A DNA stretch of 64,000 bases from Georgenia wutianyii (GTDB taxonomy: Bacteria > Actinomycetota > Actinomycetes > Actinomycetales > Actinomycetaceae): the NCBI RefSeq assembly GCF_006349365.1, contig NZ_CP040899.1, positions 558,001-622,000 of the forward strand, written 5' to 3'. Both the position numbers and the translations under genes were made by a program. This document shows, piece by piece, positions 26,824-37,792 of this stretch (position 1 is its first letter; every line of letters starts with the position of its first letter). A model generated the notes under the pieces. It did no database searches, was not told where the DNA came from, and saw only the letters and a list, made by a program, of their open reading frames with translations.

Positions 26824-26986
26824 GGCACCCGGGTGACGCCCGGCAGGACCACTGCGCGTCATGGTTTACCCTTCATATGGAACAAATTGACCAGACCGTG
26901 CGGACCGATGGGGCCTCCGCCTCGACGGTGCGGCGGTCACGGGCGCCACGAGCGCCCGGAGTCCGACGCCTGAGGAGGCACCCCCT

Positions 26987-28282
<1,296 letters not shown>

Positions 28283-28298
28283 CCCGCTCCCGCACGAC

Positions 28299-28346
28299 GA
28301 CGCCCCGGCGTCCGGCTCTCTCCCGAGACCCGGACGCCGGGGCGTC
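28299..28346 (+). terminator. Terminator after gltA (may serve both strands)
   Basis: A 17-bp perfect inverted repeat: GACGCCCCGGCGTCCGG at 28299-28315 pairs with 28330-28346 across a 14-base loop. It lies between gltA and the convergent minus-strand gene. Confidence 0.75.
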
Positions 28347-28466
28347 CCGCATGTCGCGCCGGGGGTGCGGGGCGCGGCCGCCCCGCCGCGCCGCCCGGCG
28401 ACCTGGGCGTGGAGGGGAGTGCGGGCCGGGGGCGGGCGGTGCGCCCAGTGGGCGCCGGCAGGCTGG

Positions 28467-29318
28467 TCAGGAGATGCGGACGACGGCGGGGGTGGTGGCG
28501 GGCATCCCGGTCCGCTCCCACGCCGCGTCGTTGCCTGCGGCGCGGTCCCAGACGTGCCCGGCGACCTCGACGGTCGTCGCACCGGTGCTCGTGGCCGTGG
28601 CGACGGCCCAGTGGGCCAGGGCCCAGGCGAGCCGCTCGCCGTCCTCCCCGAGGTGCGTGGGATCCACGACGACGCCCGTACCGTCCGTCTGCGCCTCGAT
28701 CCCGAAGTCCCGGGCGAGCCGCTCGGTGACGGCGGCCGCGACGTCGCCCGGCTCCTCGGGCATCGGCAGCCGGCAGGTGAGGGCGGCGGTCGAGTTCCCG
28801 GTGAGCGCGGAGGCGAAGGCACGGCCCTCCGGCTCGTGGTCGGCGTAGGCGTCGGGGAACGCGGAGCGCTGGACCTCCTGGGCGGCCTCGGTGACCGGCA
28901 GCTCGGTGTACCCGGGCACGGTGACGAGGCCGTCGAGGAACGCGTTCGTCGAGTACAGGGGGTCCATGACCTGCTCGGGCGTGCCCCAGCCCTGGGAGGG
29001 GCGCTGCTGGAACAGGCCCAGGGAGTCGCGGTCCCCGTAGTCGATGTTGCGCAGCTTGGACTCCTGGACCGCCGTCGCGAGCGCGATGGTGGCAGCCCGG
29101 GCGGGCAGCCCGCGGCGGACCGTGACGGCGGTGATCAGGGCGGCGTTGTCCGCCTGGTCGGCGTCCAGCGCGTGGCGCGTGCCGTCCTCGAGCGCGACGA
29201 CGCACGTCTCGCTCACCTGGTCCGGCACGGCCCAGGTGAGCAGTGCCGCGACCGCGGCGACGGCGACGACGACCAGGGTGACGACGGTGAGGGTCCCCCG
29301 GACAAGCCTCCTACGCAT
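28467..29318 (-). CDS. Membrane-anchored protein with lysozyme/transglycosylase-like motif
   Basis: 283 residues. Basic N-terminus MRRRLVRG then one membrane span (about 9-30), so the rest is probably extracellular. The segment [20 protein letters not shown] followed by [11 protein letters not shown], with an early catalytic-type Glu and the repeated Gln/Arg pattern, resembles lytic-transglycosylase-like domains found as conserved hypotheticals in Micrococcales. A small alpha/beta-like C-terminal domain follows. The ATG lies 8 bp inside the end of dapD, so the two genes are translationally coupled. A role in peptidoglycan turnover is inference. Confidence 0.7.
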   Translation of the reverse strand: MRRRLVRGTLTVVTLVVVAVAAVAALLTWAVPDQVSETCVVALEDGTRHALDADQADNAALITAVTVRRGLPARAATIALATAVQESKLRNIDYGDRDSLGLFQQRPSQGWGTPEQVMDPLYSTNAFLDGLVTVPGYTELPVTEAAQEVQRSAFPDAYADHEPEGRAFASALTGNSTAALTCRLPMPEEPGDVAAAVTERLARDFGIEAQTDGTGVVVDPTHLGEDGERLAWALAHWAVATATSTGATTVEVAGHVWDRAAGNDAAWERTGMPATTPAVVRIS

Positions 29319-30258
29319 GGAGCGCGTCGTTGAGCGTGACCCCCGTGCCCGTGCGGGCGACCGCCTCGACGGCGCCGGTGACCGAGTGGCGGCGCAGCAG
29401 CAGCTGGTCGCGGCCGGAGAGCTCACGCGCGGCGACGATCGTCGGCGAGGACGCCCCCGAGCCGGGCGCGGGCAGGACGGTGACCTTCGTGCCCGCGGTG
29501 ACGTACAGGCCCGCCTCGACCACGCAGTCGTCGCCCAGGGAGATCCCCAGACCGCTGTTCGCGCCGAGCAGGCAGCGCTCGCCGATCGTGATGCGCTCCT
29601 GCCCGCCGCCGGACAGGGTGCCCATGATCGAGGCACCGCCGCCGACGTCGGTGCCGTCACCGACGACGACGCCCTGGGAGATGCGGCCCTCGACCATCGA
29701 CCGGCCGAGGGTGCCGGCGTTGAAGTTGACGAAGCCCTCGTGCATGACGGTGGTGCCGGGGGCGAGGTAGGCGCCCAGGCGCACCCGGGAGGCGTCGGCG
29801 ATCCGCACGCCCTCGGGGAGGACGTAGTCGGTCATCCGCGGGAACTTGTCGACGCCGTGCACGGTGAGGTGGCCGTCACGGGCGCGCAGCCGCACCCGGG
29901 TGGCGTCGAAGCCCTCGACGGCGCACGGGCCGGCCGAGGTCCACACGACGTTGGGCAGGACGCCGAAGATCCCGTCGAGGTTGAGCGTGTTGGGCCGCAC
30001 GACGCGGTGGGAGAGCAGGTGGAGGCGCAGGTAGGCGTCGACCGTGCTGCGCGGCGGCTCGGCGAGGTCGATCTCCGCGGTGATGACCTTGGTCGTGACC
30101 CCGCGCGCCTCGTCGCGCCGCTCGGCCACGGGCAGGGCGGTCTCGGCCGGGGTGGCCGTGCCCTCCTCCCCCCGGAGAGCGGGACGGGGGTACCAGACGT
30201 CCAGGACGGTGCCGTCATCGGTCACGGTGGCAAGGCCGGTGCCGTACGCGAGAGTCAT
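29311..30258 (-). CDS. dapD: Tetrahydrodipicolinate N-succinyltransferase
   Basis: Transfers succinyl from succinyl-CoA to tetrahydrodipicolinate, the first committed step of the succinylase DAP route that DapC continues. 315 residues of the actinobacterial type. A left-handed beta-helix is shown by hexapeptide-like turns: [40 protein letters not shown] and [20 protein letters not shown]. The start is leaderless: TAGGCT lies 6 bases before the ATG. Divergent from the Nudix gene. Confidence 0.95.
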   Translation of the reverse strand: MTLAYGTGLATVTDDGTVLDVWYPRPALRGEEGTATPAETALPVAERRDEARGVTTKVITAEIDLAEPPRSTVDAYLRLHLLSHRVVRPNTLNLDGIFGVLPNVVWTSAGPCAVEGFDATRVRLRARDGHLTVHGVDKFPRMTDYVLPEGVRIADASRVRLGAYLAPGTTVMHEGFVNFNAGTLGRSMVEGRISQGVVVGDGTDVGGGASIMGTLSGGGQERITIGERCLLGANSGLGISLGDDCVVEAGLYVTAGTKVTVLPAPGSGASSPTIVAARELSGRDQLLLRRHSVTGAVEAVARTGTGVTLNDALHA

Positions 30259-30264
30259 GGGACC

Positions 30265-30270
30265 AGCCTA
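30265..30270 (-). promoter_or_regulatory. -10 box, leaderless dapD
   Basis: Minus-strand TAGGCT, then 6 bases (GGTCCC), then the ATG at 30258. No leader or ribosome-binding site can fit. Confidence 0.6.
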
Positions 30271-30346
30271 CGAGCGCGCGCGCCGGGGCCGTGAACCCTG
30301 CCCACCTGGTGTGCGCCGCCTCACCGGCCACCGGGCGACGGTGTGC

Positions 30347-30352
30347 GAGGCT
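30347..30352 (+). promoter_or_regulatory. -10-like box, leaderless Nudix-NYN gene
   Basis: GAGGCT followed by 6 bases and GTG at 30359. It favours this start over the in-frame GTG at 30341. Confidence 0.45.
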
Positions 30353-30358
30353 GGGCCG

Positions 30359-31279
30359 GTGCCCGAGCCCACCCCCGCCCGCCCCTCGGGGCACACCGGC
30401 GACGGCTGGGTCGAGTGCCGCTGCGGGGCCCGGCACTGGGGCCGGTACGGGGCGGCCGGCCTGCTGCTGTGGCGCCGGCTGCCCGCGCAGGACGGCGGTG
30501 AGCCGGCCGGGAGCCACGAGGTCGTCCTGCAGCACCGGGCGACGTGGAGCCACCACGGTGGCACGTGGGGCGTGCCCGGCGGGGCGATCGACCCGGGGGA
30601 GACGGACGTGGCGGCGGCGCTGCGTGAGGCGTGCGAGGAGGCCGGGATCCTCCCGGCGGACGTCCGGGTGCGGGCGAGCCACCGGCTGGACCACGGTGAC
30701 TGGACGTACACGACCGTCGTCGCCGAGGCGTCCGCGGACCTCACGCCGCGCGTGAGCGACCCGGAGAGCCTCGCGGTCGCCTGGGTCGAGGAGGAGGCGG
30801 TGCGCGAGCGCCCGCTCCTGCCCGCCTTCGCCGACGCGCTGCCTGCGCTCTCCGGGCTCCTCGGGCGGCGGCTCGTCCTCGTCGTCGACGGCGCGAACAC
30901 CATGGGCGCCCGCCCCGACGGCTGGTGGCGCGACCGGGCCGCGGCCACCGTGCGCCTGCGCGACGGGCTGGCCGCCCTCGCGCGCGACGGGCTGCCGGCC
31001 GACGGTCTCGGGCTGCCCGGGCACGCGTGGTACCCCGACGTCGTCCTCGTCGCCGAGGGGCGCGCCCGCGGTGTGCCCGGGCTGCCGGGCGGCGGCGGCC
31101 TCGGCGCGCTCACCGTGGTCGACGCACCCGGTGAGGGCGACGAGACGATCCTCGCCGAGGCGCAGCGGCACGTGCGGCAGGGCGCGGACGTCGTCGTCGT
31201 GACGTCGGACCGCGAGCTGCGGCGACGCGTCGAGGTCGCCGGCGCGCGGACGGTGGGCCCGCGGCTCGTGCTGCGCTAG
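30359..31279 (+). CDS. Nudix hydrolase fused to a NYN/PIN-like nuclease domain
   Basis: 306 residues. An N-terminal CxC-containing stretch ([11 protein letters not shown]) precedes the Nudix fold, with a complete Nudix box [20 protein letters not shown] followed by EAG, near residues 74-96. That box binds Mg2+ and hydrolyses nucleoside-diphosphate-linked substrates. From residue about 173 a second domain begins, [20 protein letters not shown] with a late [14 protein letters not shown]. The conserved Asp and Asn at the strand ends are those of NYN/YacP-type PIN-like nucleases. The combination suggests an RNA or nucleotide processing enzyme; the substrate is unknown. It converges with accA and the two stop codons share one CTAG. 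Confidence 0.8.
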   Translation: MPEPTPARPSGHTGDGWVECRCGARHWGRYGAAGLLLWRRLPAQDGGEPAGSHEVVLQHRATWSHHGGTWGVPGGAIDPGETDVAAALREACEEAGILPADVRVRASHRLDHGDWTYTTVVAEASADLTPRVSDPESLAVAWVEEEAVRERPLLPAFADALPALSGLLGRRLVLVVDGANTMGARPDGWWRDRAAATVRLRDGLAALARDGLPADGLGLPGHAWYPDVVLVAEGRARGVPGLPGGGGLGALTVVDAPGEGDETILAEAQRHVRQGADVVVVTSDRELRRRVEVAGARTVGPRLVLR

Positions 31280-33087
31280 ACGGGCTCGTCGATCTCGCAG
31301 ATGACGCTGCCCGCGGAGACCGTCTGGCCGACGGCGGCGGCCAGGCCGCGCACCCGCCCGGCCCGGTGGGCGACGAGCGGCTGCTCCATCTTCATCGCCT
31401 CGAGCACGACGACGAGGTCGCCGGGGTCGACGGTCGCGCCGTCCTCGATGGCGACCTTGACGATCGTGCCCTGCATCGGGGAGGTGAGCGCCCCGTTGCT
31501 CGTGGGGCGCGGGGCGCTGCGCCGTGCGGGTCGGCGCACGGCGCCGCGGCCACCGCGTCCGGCCCCGATGCCCAGCCCGGCGGGCAGGACGACCTCCAGC
31601 CGCTTGCCGCCCACCTCGACGACGACGCGCTCGGTGGCGTCCTCGGCGCTGTCCGGGCTCGTCGCGCTCGGGTGGTGGGGGGTGGTGAGCGCGGTGAGGC
31701 GCTCGGCGAAGTCGCTCTCGATCCACGTCGTGTGGACGGCGAAGGAGGCGGCGTCCTCGGCGGCGAACTCCGGTGCGTCGAGCACGGCGCGGGCGAAGGG
31801 CAGCACCGTGGGGATGCCGGTGATCTCCAGCTCGCGCAGTGCGCGCCGGGCGCGCTGGAGCGCCTGGCGGCGGTCGGCGCCGGTGACGACGAGCTTGGCG
31901 AGCATGGAGTCGAACGCCCCGGAGACCGTGTCGCCGGCGCACACACCGGTGTCCACCCGGACGCCCGGGCCGCCGGGCCAGGTGAGGGCGGAGATCGTGC
32001 CGGGGGAGGGCAGGAAGCCGGCGCCCGGGTTCTCCCCGTTGAGCCGGAACTCGATGCTGTGGCCGCGGGTGGACACCTCGGTGTAGCCGAGCGGCTCCCC
32101 GGCGGCGATGCGCAGCTGCTCGCGCACGAGGTCGATGCCGGTGACCTCCTCGGTCACCGGGTGCTCCACCTGCAGGCGGGTGTTGACCTCGAGGAAGGAG
32201 ATCGTGCCGTCGGCCCCGATGAGGAACTCGCACGTCCCGGCGCCCACGTAGCCCGCCTCGCTCATGATCGCGACGGACGCCGTGCGCAGCAGGTCGTCCT
32301 GCTCGGCGGTGAGGAACGGCGCGGGGGCCTCCTCGACGAGCTTCTGGTGGCGCCGCTGGAGGGAGCAGTCGCGGGTGGAGACGACGACCACGGTGCCGTG
32401 CTCGTCGGCGAGGCACTGGGTCTCGACGTGGCGGGGGCGGTCGAGGAAGCGCTCGACGAAGCACTCGCCGCGACCGAAGGCCGCCTTGGCCTCGCGGACG
32501 GCGGAGTCGAAGAGCTCGGGGACCTCCTCGCGGGTGCGGGCGACCTTGAGGCCGCGTCCGCCACCGCCGTGGGCGGCCTTGATCGCCACCGGCAGGCCGT
32601 GCTCGTCGGCGAAGGCGAGGACCTCCTCGGCGCACTCGACCGGGTCCGGGGTGCCGGCGACGAGCGGGGCACCGGCGGCGTGGGCGATGTGCCGGGCGCT
32701 CACCTTGTCACCGAGCGCGCGGATCGCGGCGGGCGGCGGGCCGATCCAGGTGAGTCCGGCGTCGATGACCTGCTGGGCGAACTCGGCGTTCTCGGAGAGG
32801 AAGCCGTAGCCGGGGTGGACGGCGTCGGCGCCGCTGCGGCGGGCGACGTCGAGCAGCTTGGCGGCGTCGAGGTAGGTCTCTGCCGCGCGGGAGCCGCCGA
32901 GACCGAAGGCCTCGTCGCTCAGCCGCACGTGGAGGGCGTCGCGGTCCGGCTCGGCGTAGACGGCGACGCTGGCCAGGCCCGCGTCCGTGCACGCACGGGC
33001 GATCCGCACCGCGATCTCGCCCCTGTTGGCGATGAGCACCTTCGTCAACGGGCGCCGGGTCGGCGACCCTCCAGAGGTGCTCGTCAT
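31276..33087 (-). CDS. accA: Acyl-CoA carboxylase alpha subunit (biotin carboxylase + BCCP)
   Basis: Carboxylates its own biotin with ATP and bicarbonate and passes CO2 to the AccD carboxyltransferase. 603 residues. The biotin carboxylase part has [16 protein letters not shown], the ATP-grasp loop [17 protein letters not shown] and [18 protein letters not shown]. The C-terminal carrier domain has the biotin site EAMKMEQP at about Lys566. The ATG at 33087 starts MTSTSGG; an in-frame upstream start at 33141 is possible but less likely. The matching accD and epsilon genes lie 14 kb away rather than next door. birA for its biotinylation is at 49.7 kb. Confidence 0.94.
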   Translation of the reverse strand: MTSTSGGSPTRRPLTKVLIANRGEIAVRIARACTDAGLASVAVYAEPDRDALHVRLSDEAFGLGGSRAAETYLDAAKLLDVARRSGADAVHPGYGFLSENAEFAQQVIDAGLTWIGPPPAAIRALGDKVSARHIAHAAGAPLVAGTPDPVECAEEVLAFADEHGLPVAIKAAHGGGGRGLKVARTREEVPELFDSAVREAKAAFGRGECFVERFLDRPRHVETQCLADEHGTVVVVSTRDCSLQRRHQKLVEEAPAPFLTAEQDDLLRTASVAIMSEAGYVGAGTCEFLIGADGTISFLEVNTRLQVEHPVTEEVTGIDLVREQLRIAAGEPLGYTEVSTRGHSIEFRLNGENPGAGFLPSPGTISALTWPGGPGVRVDTGVCAGDTVSGAFDSMLAKLVVTGADRRQALQRARRALRELEITGIPTVLPFARAVLDAPEFAAEDAASFAVHTTWIESDFAERLTALTTPHHPSATSPDSAEDATERVVVEVGGKRLEVVLPAGLGIGAGRGGRGAVRRPARRSAPRPTSNGALTSPMQGTIVKVAIEDGATVDPGDLVVVLEAMKMEQPLVAHRAGRVRGLAAAVGQTVSAGSVICEIDEPV

Positions 33088-33340
33088 GATGCTCCGATCT
33101 GCTCGCCGGTACCCGGGCGCGCGCTGCCCGGACCGCCTCACGGTATCCGCCCGGCGCGTGCGGTCCTATTCGCCACCCGCCCTGCCGCCGAAGTCTGTCG
33201 GCAGGAGCAACCAGCCCAGGAGCGGCTTGTGCCGACCCTACAAAACGGGCACGTCCGCGGTGCCGGAGGGTGCCGGTCGCCCGGCCCGGTCTGTGCCGGG
33301 CCGACAACTGCGCCCCGGCCCCGGCAGGTCTTCGGGAAGG

Positions 33341-33949
33341 TCAGCGCCGCCAGAGGTCGGTGAGCCGGACGCCGAGCTCGGCGAGCAGGGTGCGCAGGAG
33401 CGGCAGGCTCAGCCCGACGACGCCGTGGTGGTCACCCTCGATCCGGCTGACGAAGGGCCCTCCCAGGCCGTCGACGGTGAACGCCCCGGCGACCGCGAGC
33501 GGCTCCCCGGTCGCGACGTAGGCCTCGATCTCGGCGTCGTCGAGGTCGGCGAAGTGGACGGTGGTGGAGGAGACGCCGCCGGTCTCGGCGCCGGCACCGG
33601 AGCGCCGGTCGACGAGCCAGTGGCCGGTGTGCAGGACGCCGGAGCGCCCACGCATCCGCCGCCAGCGGGCCACCGCCTCCTGCGCGTCGGCGGGCTTGCC
33701 GTGGACCTCGCCGTCGAGCTCGAGCATGGAGTCGCAGCCGACGACGACGGCGTCGCTCACGTCGCCCGCGACGTCGCGGGCCTTGGCCCGGGCGAGCAGG
33801 AGCACCTGGTCCGCCGGGCTCGTGCCCGGCTCGGCGTCGCGCAGCACCGCGGGCTCGTCGACCTCCGAGACCTGGACGTCGGGGTCGAGGCCGGCGGCCC
33901 GGAGGGTCGCGAGGCGGGCGGGGGAGGCCGAGGCCAGGAGGAGTCTCAC
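33341..33949 (-). CDS. maf: Maf-like nucleoside triphosphate pyrophosphatase
   Basis: Hydrolyses non-canonical or modified nucleoside triphosphates to monophosphates. 202 residues, the normal length. LLLASASPARLATLR is the classical Maf N-terminus; VVVGCDSMLELDGEVHGKPA and DGLGGPFVSRIEGDHHGVVG are the other family motifs, including the catalytic acidic residue in the last. The GTG at 33949 is chosen because the protein then starts at the family N-terminus and TACGCT lies 8 bases upstream. Neighbouring accA and maf are commonly linked in actinobacteria. Confidence 0.92.
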   Translation of the reverse strand: MRLLLASASPARLATLRAAGLDPDVQVSEVDEPAVLRDAEPGTSPADQVLLLARAKARDVAGDVSDAVVVGCDSMLELDGEVHGKPADAQEAVARWRRMRGRSGVLHTGHWLVDRRSGAGAETGGVSSTTVHFADLDDAEIEAYVATGEPLAVAGAFTVDGLGGPFVSRIEGDHHGVVGLSLPLLRTLLAELGVRLTDLWRR

Positions 33950-33957
33950 GGGCAGTG

Positions 33958-33963
33958 AGCGTA
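33958..33963 (-). promoter_or_regulatory. -10 box, leaderless maf
   Basis: Minus-strand TACGCT, then 8 bases, then GTG at 33949. No ribosome-binding site. Confidence 0.5.
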
Positions 33964-34035
33964 CGGGAGATCGGGCCGGCCCCACCCGCGCGGAAGGTAG
34001 AACGTCCCCGCCGCACCTCGGTGCCAGGTGCGACC

Positions 34036-34758
34036 ATGGAGAGCATGAAGCGTTCAGCGATCTCGCGCCGCCCCCGCACGGGGCTCGTCGTCGCCGCCGC
34101 CGCGGCCCTGCTCCTCGCGGGGTGCGGCGACGCGGAGGAGCCGGCCTCCGACAGTACGACGACGGTCGCCACCGAGCAGCGCACCCCGGCCACCGGCACC
34201 ACCGGGGACGTCACCGTCACCGACTCCTCCGTCATCCTCGGCGACCCCGACGCGCCCGAGCGGGTCCACGTCTACCAGGACCTCAACTGCCCCCACTGCC
34301 AGCAGCTCCACGACCTCATGGCCGGGGACGTCGAGGAGTGGGCGCAGGGCTCGGACGTCGCCGTCGAGGTCACCGTCGTCGACTACCTCGGCCCGCGCAC
34401 GACGCACGCCTTCTCCACGCGGGGGGCGAACCTCCTCGCTCTCGTCGCTGACGTCGACCCCGAGGCGTGGCCGGCCGTCCAGGACGCGCTCCTGGACATG
34501 CAGCCGTCGACGACGACCGAGGAGATCACCGACGAGCAGCTGGTCGCGGCCGCGCGCGAGGCCGGCGCGGACCTCGACGAGGCCGACGTCGCGGCGCTGG
34601 AGTCCCTCGCCTACAGCGACTGGGTGGACGCGGCGACGGCGCAGGCCGCGGCCGCCGGTGTCAACTACATCCCGCAGGTGTGGGTCGACGGCGAGCTCGT
34701 CGGCGGGGAGACCCACGAGCAGACCCTCGAGCTCGTGCGGGAGGCCGTGACCGACTAG
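34036..34758 (+). CDS. DsbA-like thioredoxin-fold lipoprotein
   Basis: 240 residues. The lipoprotein signal peptide ends in LLAGC, followed by a Thr/Glu/Ser-rich linker, so the domain sits outside the membrane. The thioredoxin_4 (DsbA/BdbD-like) domain has the active site QDLNCPHCQQLHDL (CPHC) and the cis-Pro region NYIPQVWVDGELVGG. It probably oxidises or isomerises disulfides in exported proteins. ATG 34036 has AGGT at a fair distance; ATG 34045 is an alternative. It converges with the DUF885 gene; the two stop codons overlap in one CTAG. A second DsbA-like protein is encoded at 48910-49611. Confidence 0.85.
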   Translation: MESMKRSAISRRPRTGLVVAAAAALLLAGCGDAEEPASDSTTTVATEQRTPATGTTGDVTVTDSSVILGDPDAPERVHVYQDLNCPHCQQLHDLMAGDVEEWAQGSDVAVEVTVVDYLGPRTTHAFSTRGANLLALVADVDPEAWPAVQDALLDMQPSTTTEEITDEQLVAAAREAGADLDEADVAALESLAYSDWVDAATAQAAAAGVNYIPQVWVDGELVGGETHEQTLELVREAVTD

Positions 34759-36476
34759 CGCCGGGAGGCGGGGGCGTCCGGGCGGCGGACGAGCGTCGAG
34801 CGCAGGACGTCCAGCCCGACCGACCCGACGTCGAGCGCGCGCCGGTGGAAGGCCTTGAGGTCGAGCTCCTCGCCCCGGGCGCGCGCCTCCTGCGCGGAAG
34901 TGTCGCGGATCTGCTCCCACAGCCGCTGGCCGACCTTGTAGGACGGCGCCTGCGCGGGCCACCCGAGGTACCGGTCGAGCTCGAAGGCGAGGAACCCCTC
35001 GGCCATGTTCGCGTTGGCCTTGAGGAACTCCCACGCCTTGAGCGCGTCCCACGTGCCGCCGCCGAGGTCCTCCGGTGCCCGCTTGCCGAGGTGGACGCCG
35101 ATGTCGAGGACGACACGCGCGGCCCGCAGTCGCTGCCCGTCGAGCATGCCGAGGTGGTCGGCGGGGTCGTCGAGGTAGCCGAGGTCGGCCATGAGCCGCT
35201 CGGCGTACAGCGCCCAGCCCTCGCCGTGCCCGCTCACCCAGCAGGCCAGGCGCCGCCACGTGTTGAGCAGGTCCGAGCGGTAGGCGGTCTGCGCGATCTG
35301 GAGGTGGTGGCCCGGAACGCCCTCGTGGTAGACGGTGGTGAGCTCACGCCACGTGGCGAACTCGGTGACGCCCGGCGGCACCGACCACCACATCCGGCCG
35401 GGGCGGGAGAAGTCCGCGCTCGGGCCGGTGTAGTAGATCCCGCCCGTCTGGGTGGGGGCGATGCGGCACTCGAGGCGGCGGACCGGCTCGGGGATGTCGA
35501 AGTGGGTGTCGGCCAGCTCGGCGACGGCGCGGTCGGAGGTCTCCTGCATCCACGCCTGGAGCGCGTCGGTGCCGCGCAGCCGGCGTGCGGGGTCGGCGTC
35601 GAGCCGGGCCATCGCCTCGGCGGGGGTCGTGCCCGGTCCGTACAGCCGCGCCGCCACCGCGTTCTGCTCGGCGGTCACGCGGGCGAGCTCCTCACACCCC
35701 CACTCGTACGTCTCGTCGAGGTCGACGGTGGCGCCGAGGAAGTAGCGCGACCACAGCTCGTAGCGTTCGCGGCCCACGCCGTCGCGGGTGCCCGCCTTGG
35801 GGGCGAGCTCGCGGCGCAGCATCTGGGACAGCTCCCCGTAGGCGCGGCGTGCCTCGGCGGCCCCGGTGGTGAGGAGGTCGGCGAGCGCGCCGGACGGCTC
35901 GGAGCCGTCGGGGCGGGCCCCGGCGACGAACGTCGTGAAGAACGAGGTGCTCTCGTCCGCGAGCTCCTCCGCCTGCGCGATGCACGCCTCGATCTGCCGC
36001 CGCGCCGCGACCTTGCCGTCCACGGCCGCCGCGCGCAGGGACTCCTGGTAGCCGGCGAGGGCGTCGGGCAGGGCCGTCATCCGGCGGCCGATGGACTCCC
36101 AGTGCTCGGTCGTGTCCGTCGGCATGAGGTCGAAGACGTCGCGCAGGTTCTGCACGGGGGAGTGGATGACGTTGAGCTGGCGACCCACCTCGCCGGACAT
36201 GTAGAGCTCGGCGTCCAGCCCGAGCCGCTCGCTCATCGCCGCCATCGTCACGACGTCGACCTCGTCGGCGGCCTCGAGCTCGGTGAGGTGGGCGACGGCC
36301 TCCATGGCTGCCTCCGCGCGGGCGAGGTGGCCGCGGGGCGAGAGGTCGGGCAGCTCGTCCTCGTGCCCGGGTAGTCCGAGGGAGGTCGCCGCCAACGGGT
36401 CGAGGGCAGCCAGCCGCTGGACGTAGTCCTCGGCCGTCGCGTCGATCCTGGTGGCTTCCCGCGGATTGTCGATCAC
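34755..36476 (-). CDS. DUF885 family metallopeptidase-like protein
   Basis: 573 residues, the usual length for DUF885. The metal motif HExxH is present in TTVYHEGVPGHHLQIAQ, with downstream conserved ACWVSGHGEGWALYAERLM (third ligand region). No signal peptide is seen, so it is probably cytoplasmic. Members are considered zinc carboxypeptidases or dipeptidases by fold, but most lack a tested substrate. Start GTG 36476 is supported by TACGCT 8 bases upstream, a leaderless arrangement. Confidence 0.88.
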   Translation of the reverse strand: MIDNPREATRIDATAEDYVQRLAALDPLAATSLGLPGHEDELPDLSPRGHLARAEAAMEAVAHLTELEAADEVDVVTMAAMSERLGLDAELYMSGEVGRQLNVIHSPVQNLRDVFDLMPTDTTEHWESIGRRMTALPDALAGYQESLRAAAVDGKVAARRQIEACIAQAEELADESTSFFTTFVAGARPDGSEPSGALADLLTTGAAEARRAYGELSQMLRRELAPKAGTRDGVGRERYELWSRYFLGATVDLDETYEWGCEELARVTAEQNAVAARLYGPGTTPAEAMARLDADPARRLRGTDALQAWMQETSDRAVAELADTHFDIPEPVRRLECRIAPTQTGGIYYTGPSADFSRPGRMWWSVPPGVTEFATWRELTTVYHEGVPGHHLQIAQTAYRSDLLNTWRRLACWVSGHGEGWALYAERLMADLGYLDDPADHLGMLDGQRLRAARVVLDIGVHLGKRAPEDLGGGTWDALKAWEFLKANANMAEGFLAFELDRYLGWPAQAPSYKVGQRLWEQIRDTSAQEARARGEELDLKAFHRRALDVGSVGLDVLRSTLVRRPDAPASRR

Positions 36477-36784
36477 GATTTCGGAGCGTATCGGAGCGCG
36501 GACCGTGCGTGAGTCCGCGGCTCACGGCGCTGGGACTGAGGGCCAGGTCACATTCTGCGGGGGGCGGGGTGAGGCGGGGTGAACCCGCGTGCCTGCGGGC
36601 GTGCGTGGCGCTCGTCCCGCGGCGCCGGGGAACATGGTCCCAGCACGGGGGAGGGCGGCGCGGGGAGCATGGGAGAGTGCGGTGCCTCGAGGGCCACGCC
36701 AGGGCGGCGGTCGGTGCCCCACAGACCGACGCCGCCGGGTCTGGCCGCAGACCACCCCACCACCCCACCACCCGGAAGGCGCTC
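36477..36784. other. 308-bp gap between divergent DUF885 and transporter genes
   Basis: It holds the leaderless promoter of the DUF885 gene at one end and the ribosome-binding site of the transporter gene (GGAAGG at 36774-36779) at the other. I see no further gene, repeat or convincing promoter in the G-rich middle. Confidence 0.5.
36485..36490 (-). promoter_or_regulatory. -10 box, leaderless DUF885 gene
   Basis: Minus-strand TACGCT, 8 bases, then GTG at 36476. Confidence 0.5.
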
Positions 36785-37669
36785 ATGACCGTCACCCCCG
36801 ACAGCCACGTCCTCCTCAGCCCGGCGCAGATGGCGAGGGTGGCGGAGGACTCCTCCGTCGCCAAGGCGACGAACCGGCCGCTGAAGTCCTTCCTCCTCGG
36901 GCTGACCGCCGGGGGCTACATCGCTCTCGGGTTCGTCTTCTTCACCACGACGCAGGTCGGCGCGCAGGACATGCCGTGGGGTGTGGCCAGGCTCCTGGGC
37001 GGGCTCGTCTTCTCCACCGGCATCGTCCTCGTCGTGCTCACCGGGGCCGAGCTCTTCACCAGCTCGACCCTCACGCTCACCGCCCGCGCGAGCGGTCGGA
37101 TCACGTGGACCCAGCTGCTGCGCAACTGGGGCGTGGTCTACGTCGCGAACTTCATCGGCGCGCTGGTGATCGCCGCCCTCGTCTACCTCGCCGGGACGTG
37201 GCAGTCCGCCGACGGCGGGTGGGGCGCTGTCGTCCTGGACACGGCGCAGGCCAAGGTGAGCCACCCGTTCCTCGAGGCCCTGGTGCTCGGCATCCTGTGC
37301 AACCTCATGGTGTGCCTGGCGGTGTGGGCGGCCTACTCCGGGCGGACGGCGACGGACAAGATCCTCGCCCTCACCCTGCCCATCGCGCTGTTCGTCTCCG
37401 CGGGCTTCGAGCACTCGGTCGCCAACATGTTCATGATCCCGCTCGGCATCCTCATCAAGGGTCAGGCGGGCCCGGAGTTCTGGAGCAGCACCGGCCTGGT
37501 CCCGGCCGACTTCGCCGACCTCACGTGGGGCTCGTTCCTCGTGGACAACCTGCTGCCCGTCACGCTCGGCAACATCGTCGGCGGCGGCGTCATGGTCGGG
37601 ATCATGTACTGGACGATCTTCCGCTACCTCGAGCGTCCCCGGCCGGAGGCCCTCACCACCGGCTGCTGA
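36785..37669 (+). CDS. Formate/nitrite transporter (FNT) family channel
   Basis: 294-residue inner-membrane protein with six spans, of the pentameric aquaporin-like FNT family (FocA/NirC) that moves formate, nitrite or similar small anions. Start ATG 36785 after GGAAGG. Typical motifs are SFLLGLTAGGYIALGFVFF, VVLTGAELFTSS, GILCNLMVCLAVW and SAGFEHSVANMFMIPLGI, the last forming the conserved loop and selectivity region. No formate lyase, nitrite reductase or regulator is adjacent, so the substrate cannot be decided. Confidence 0.92.
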   Translation: MTVTPDSHVLLSPAQMARVAEDSSVAKATNRPLKSFLLGLTAGGYIALGFVFFTTTQVGAQDMPWGVARLLGGLVFSTGIVLVVLTGAELFTSSTLTLTARASGRITWTQLLRNWGVVYVANFIGALVIAALVYLAGTWQSADGGWGAVVLDTAQAKVSHPFLEALVLGILCNLMVCLAVWAAYSGRTATDKILALTLPIALFVSAGFEHSVANMFMIPLGILIKGQAGPEFWSSTGLVPADFADLTWGSFLVDNLLPVTLGNIVGGGVMVGIMYWTIFRYLERPRPEALTTGC

Positions 37670-37792
37670 CGCCGCCGAGGGTGAACGGCGGGGTGAAAAC
37701 CCGGCCTCTCGTCCTTTAGTACGCCCCGCTCCTGCGAAAGTCGCAGTGGGCGTGTGTTCGCGCGCCCGGGAACCGGGCGGAAGCGGGTAGCA

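Noticed and set aside
26863..26892. TTTACC/TTGACC-like boxes before gltA
   Set aside because: No -10 at a suitable distance could be found for either, so no promoter is annotated.
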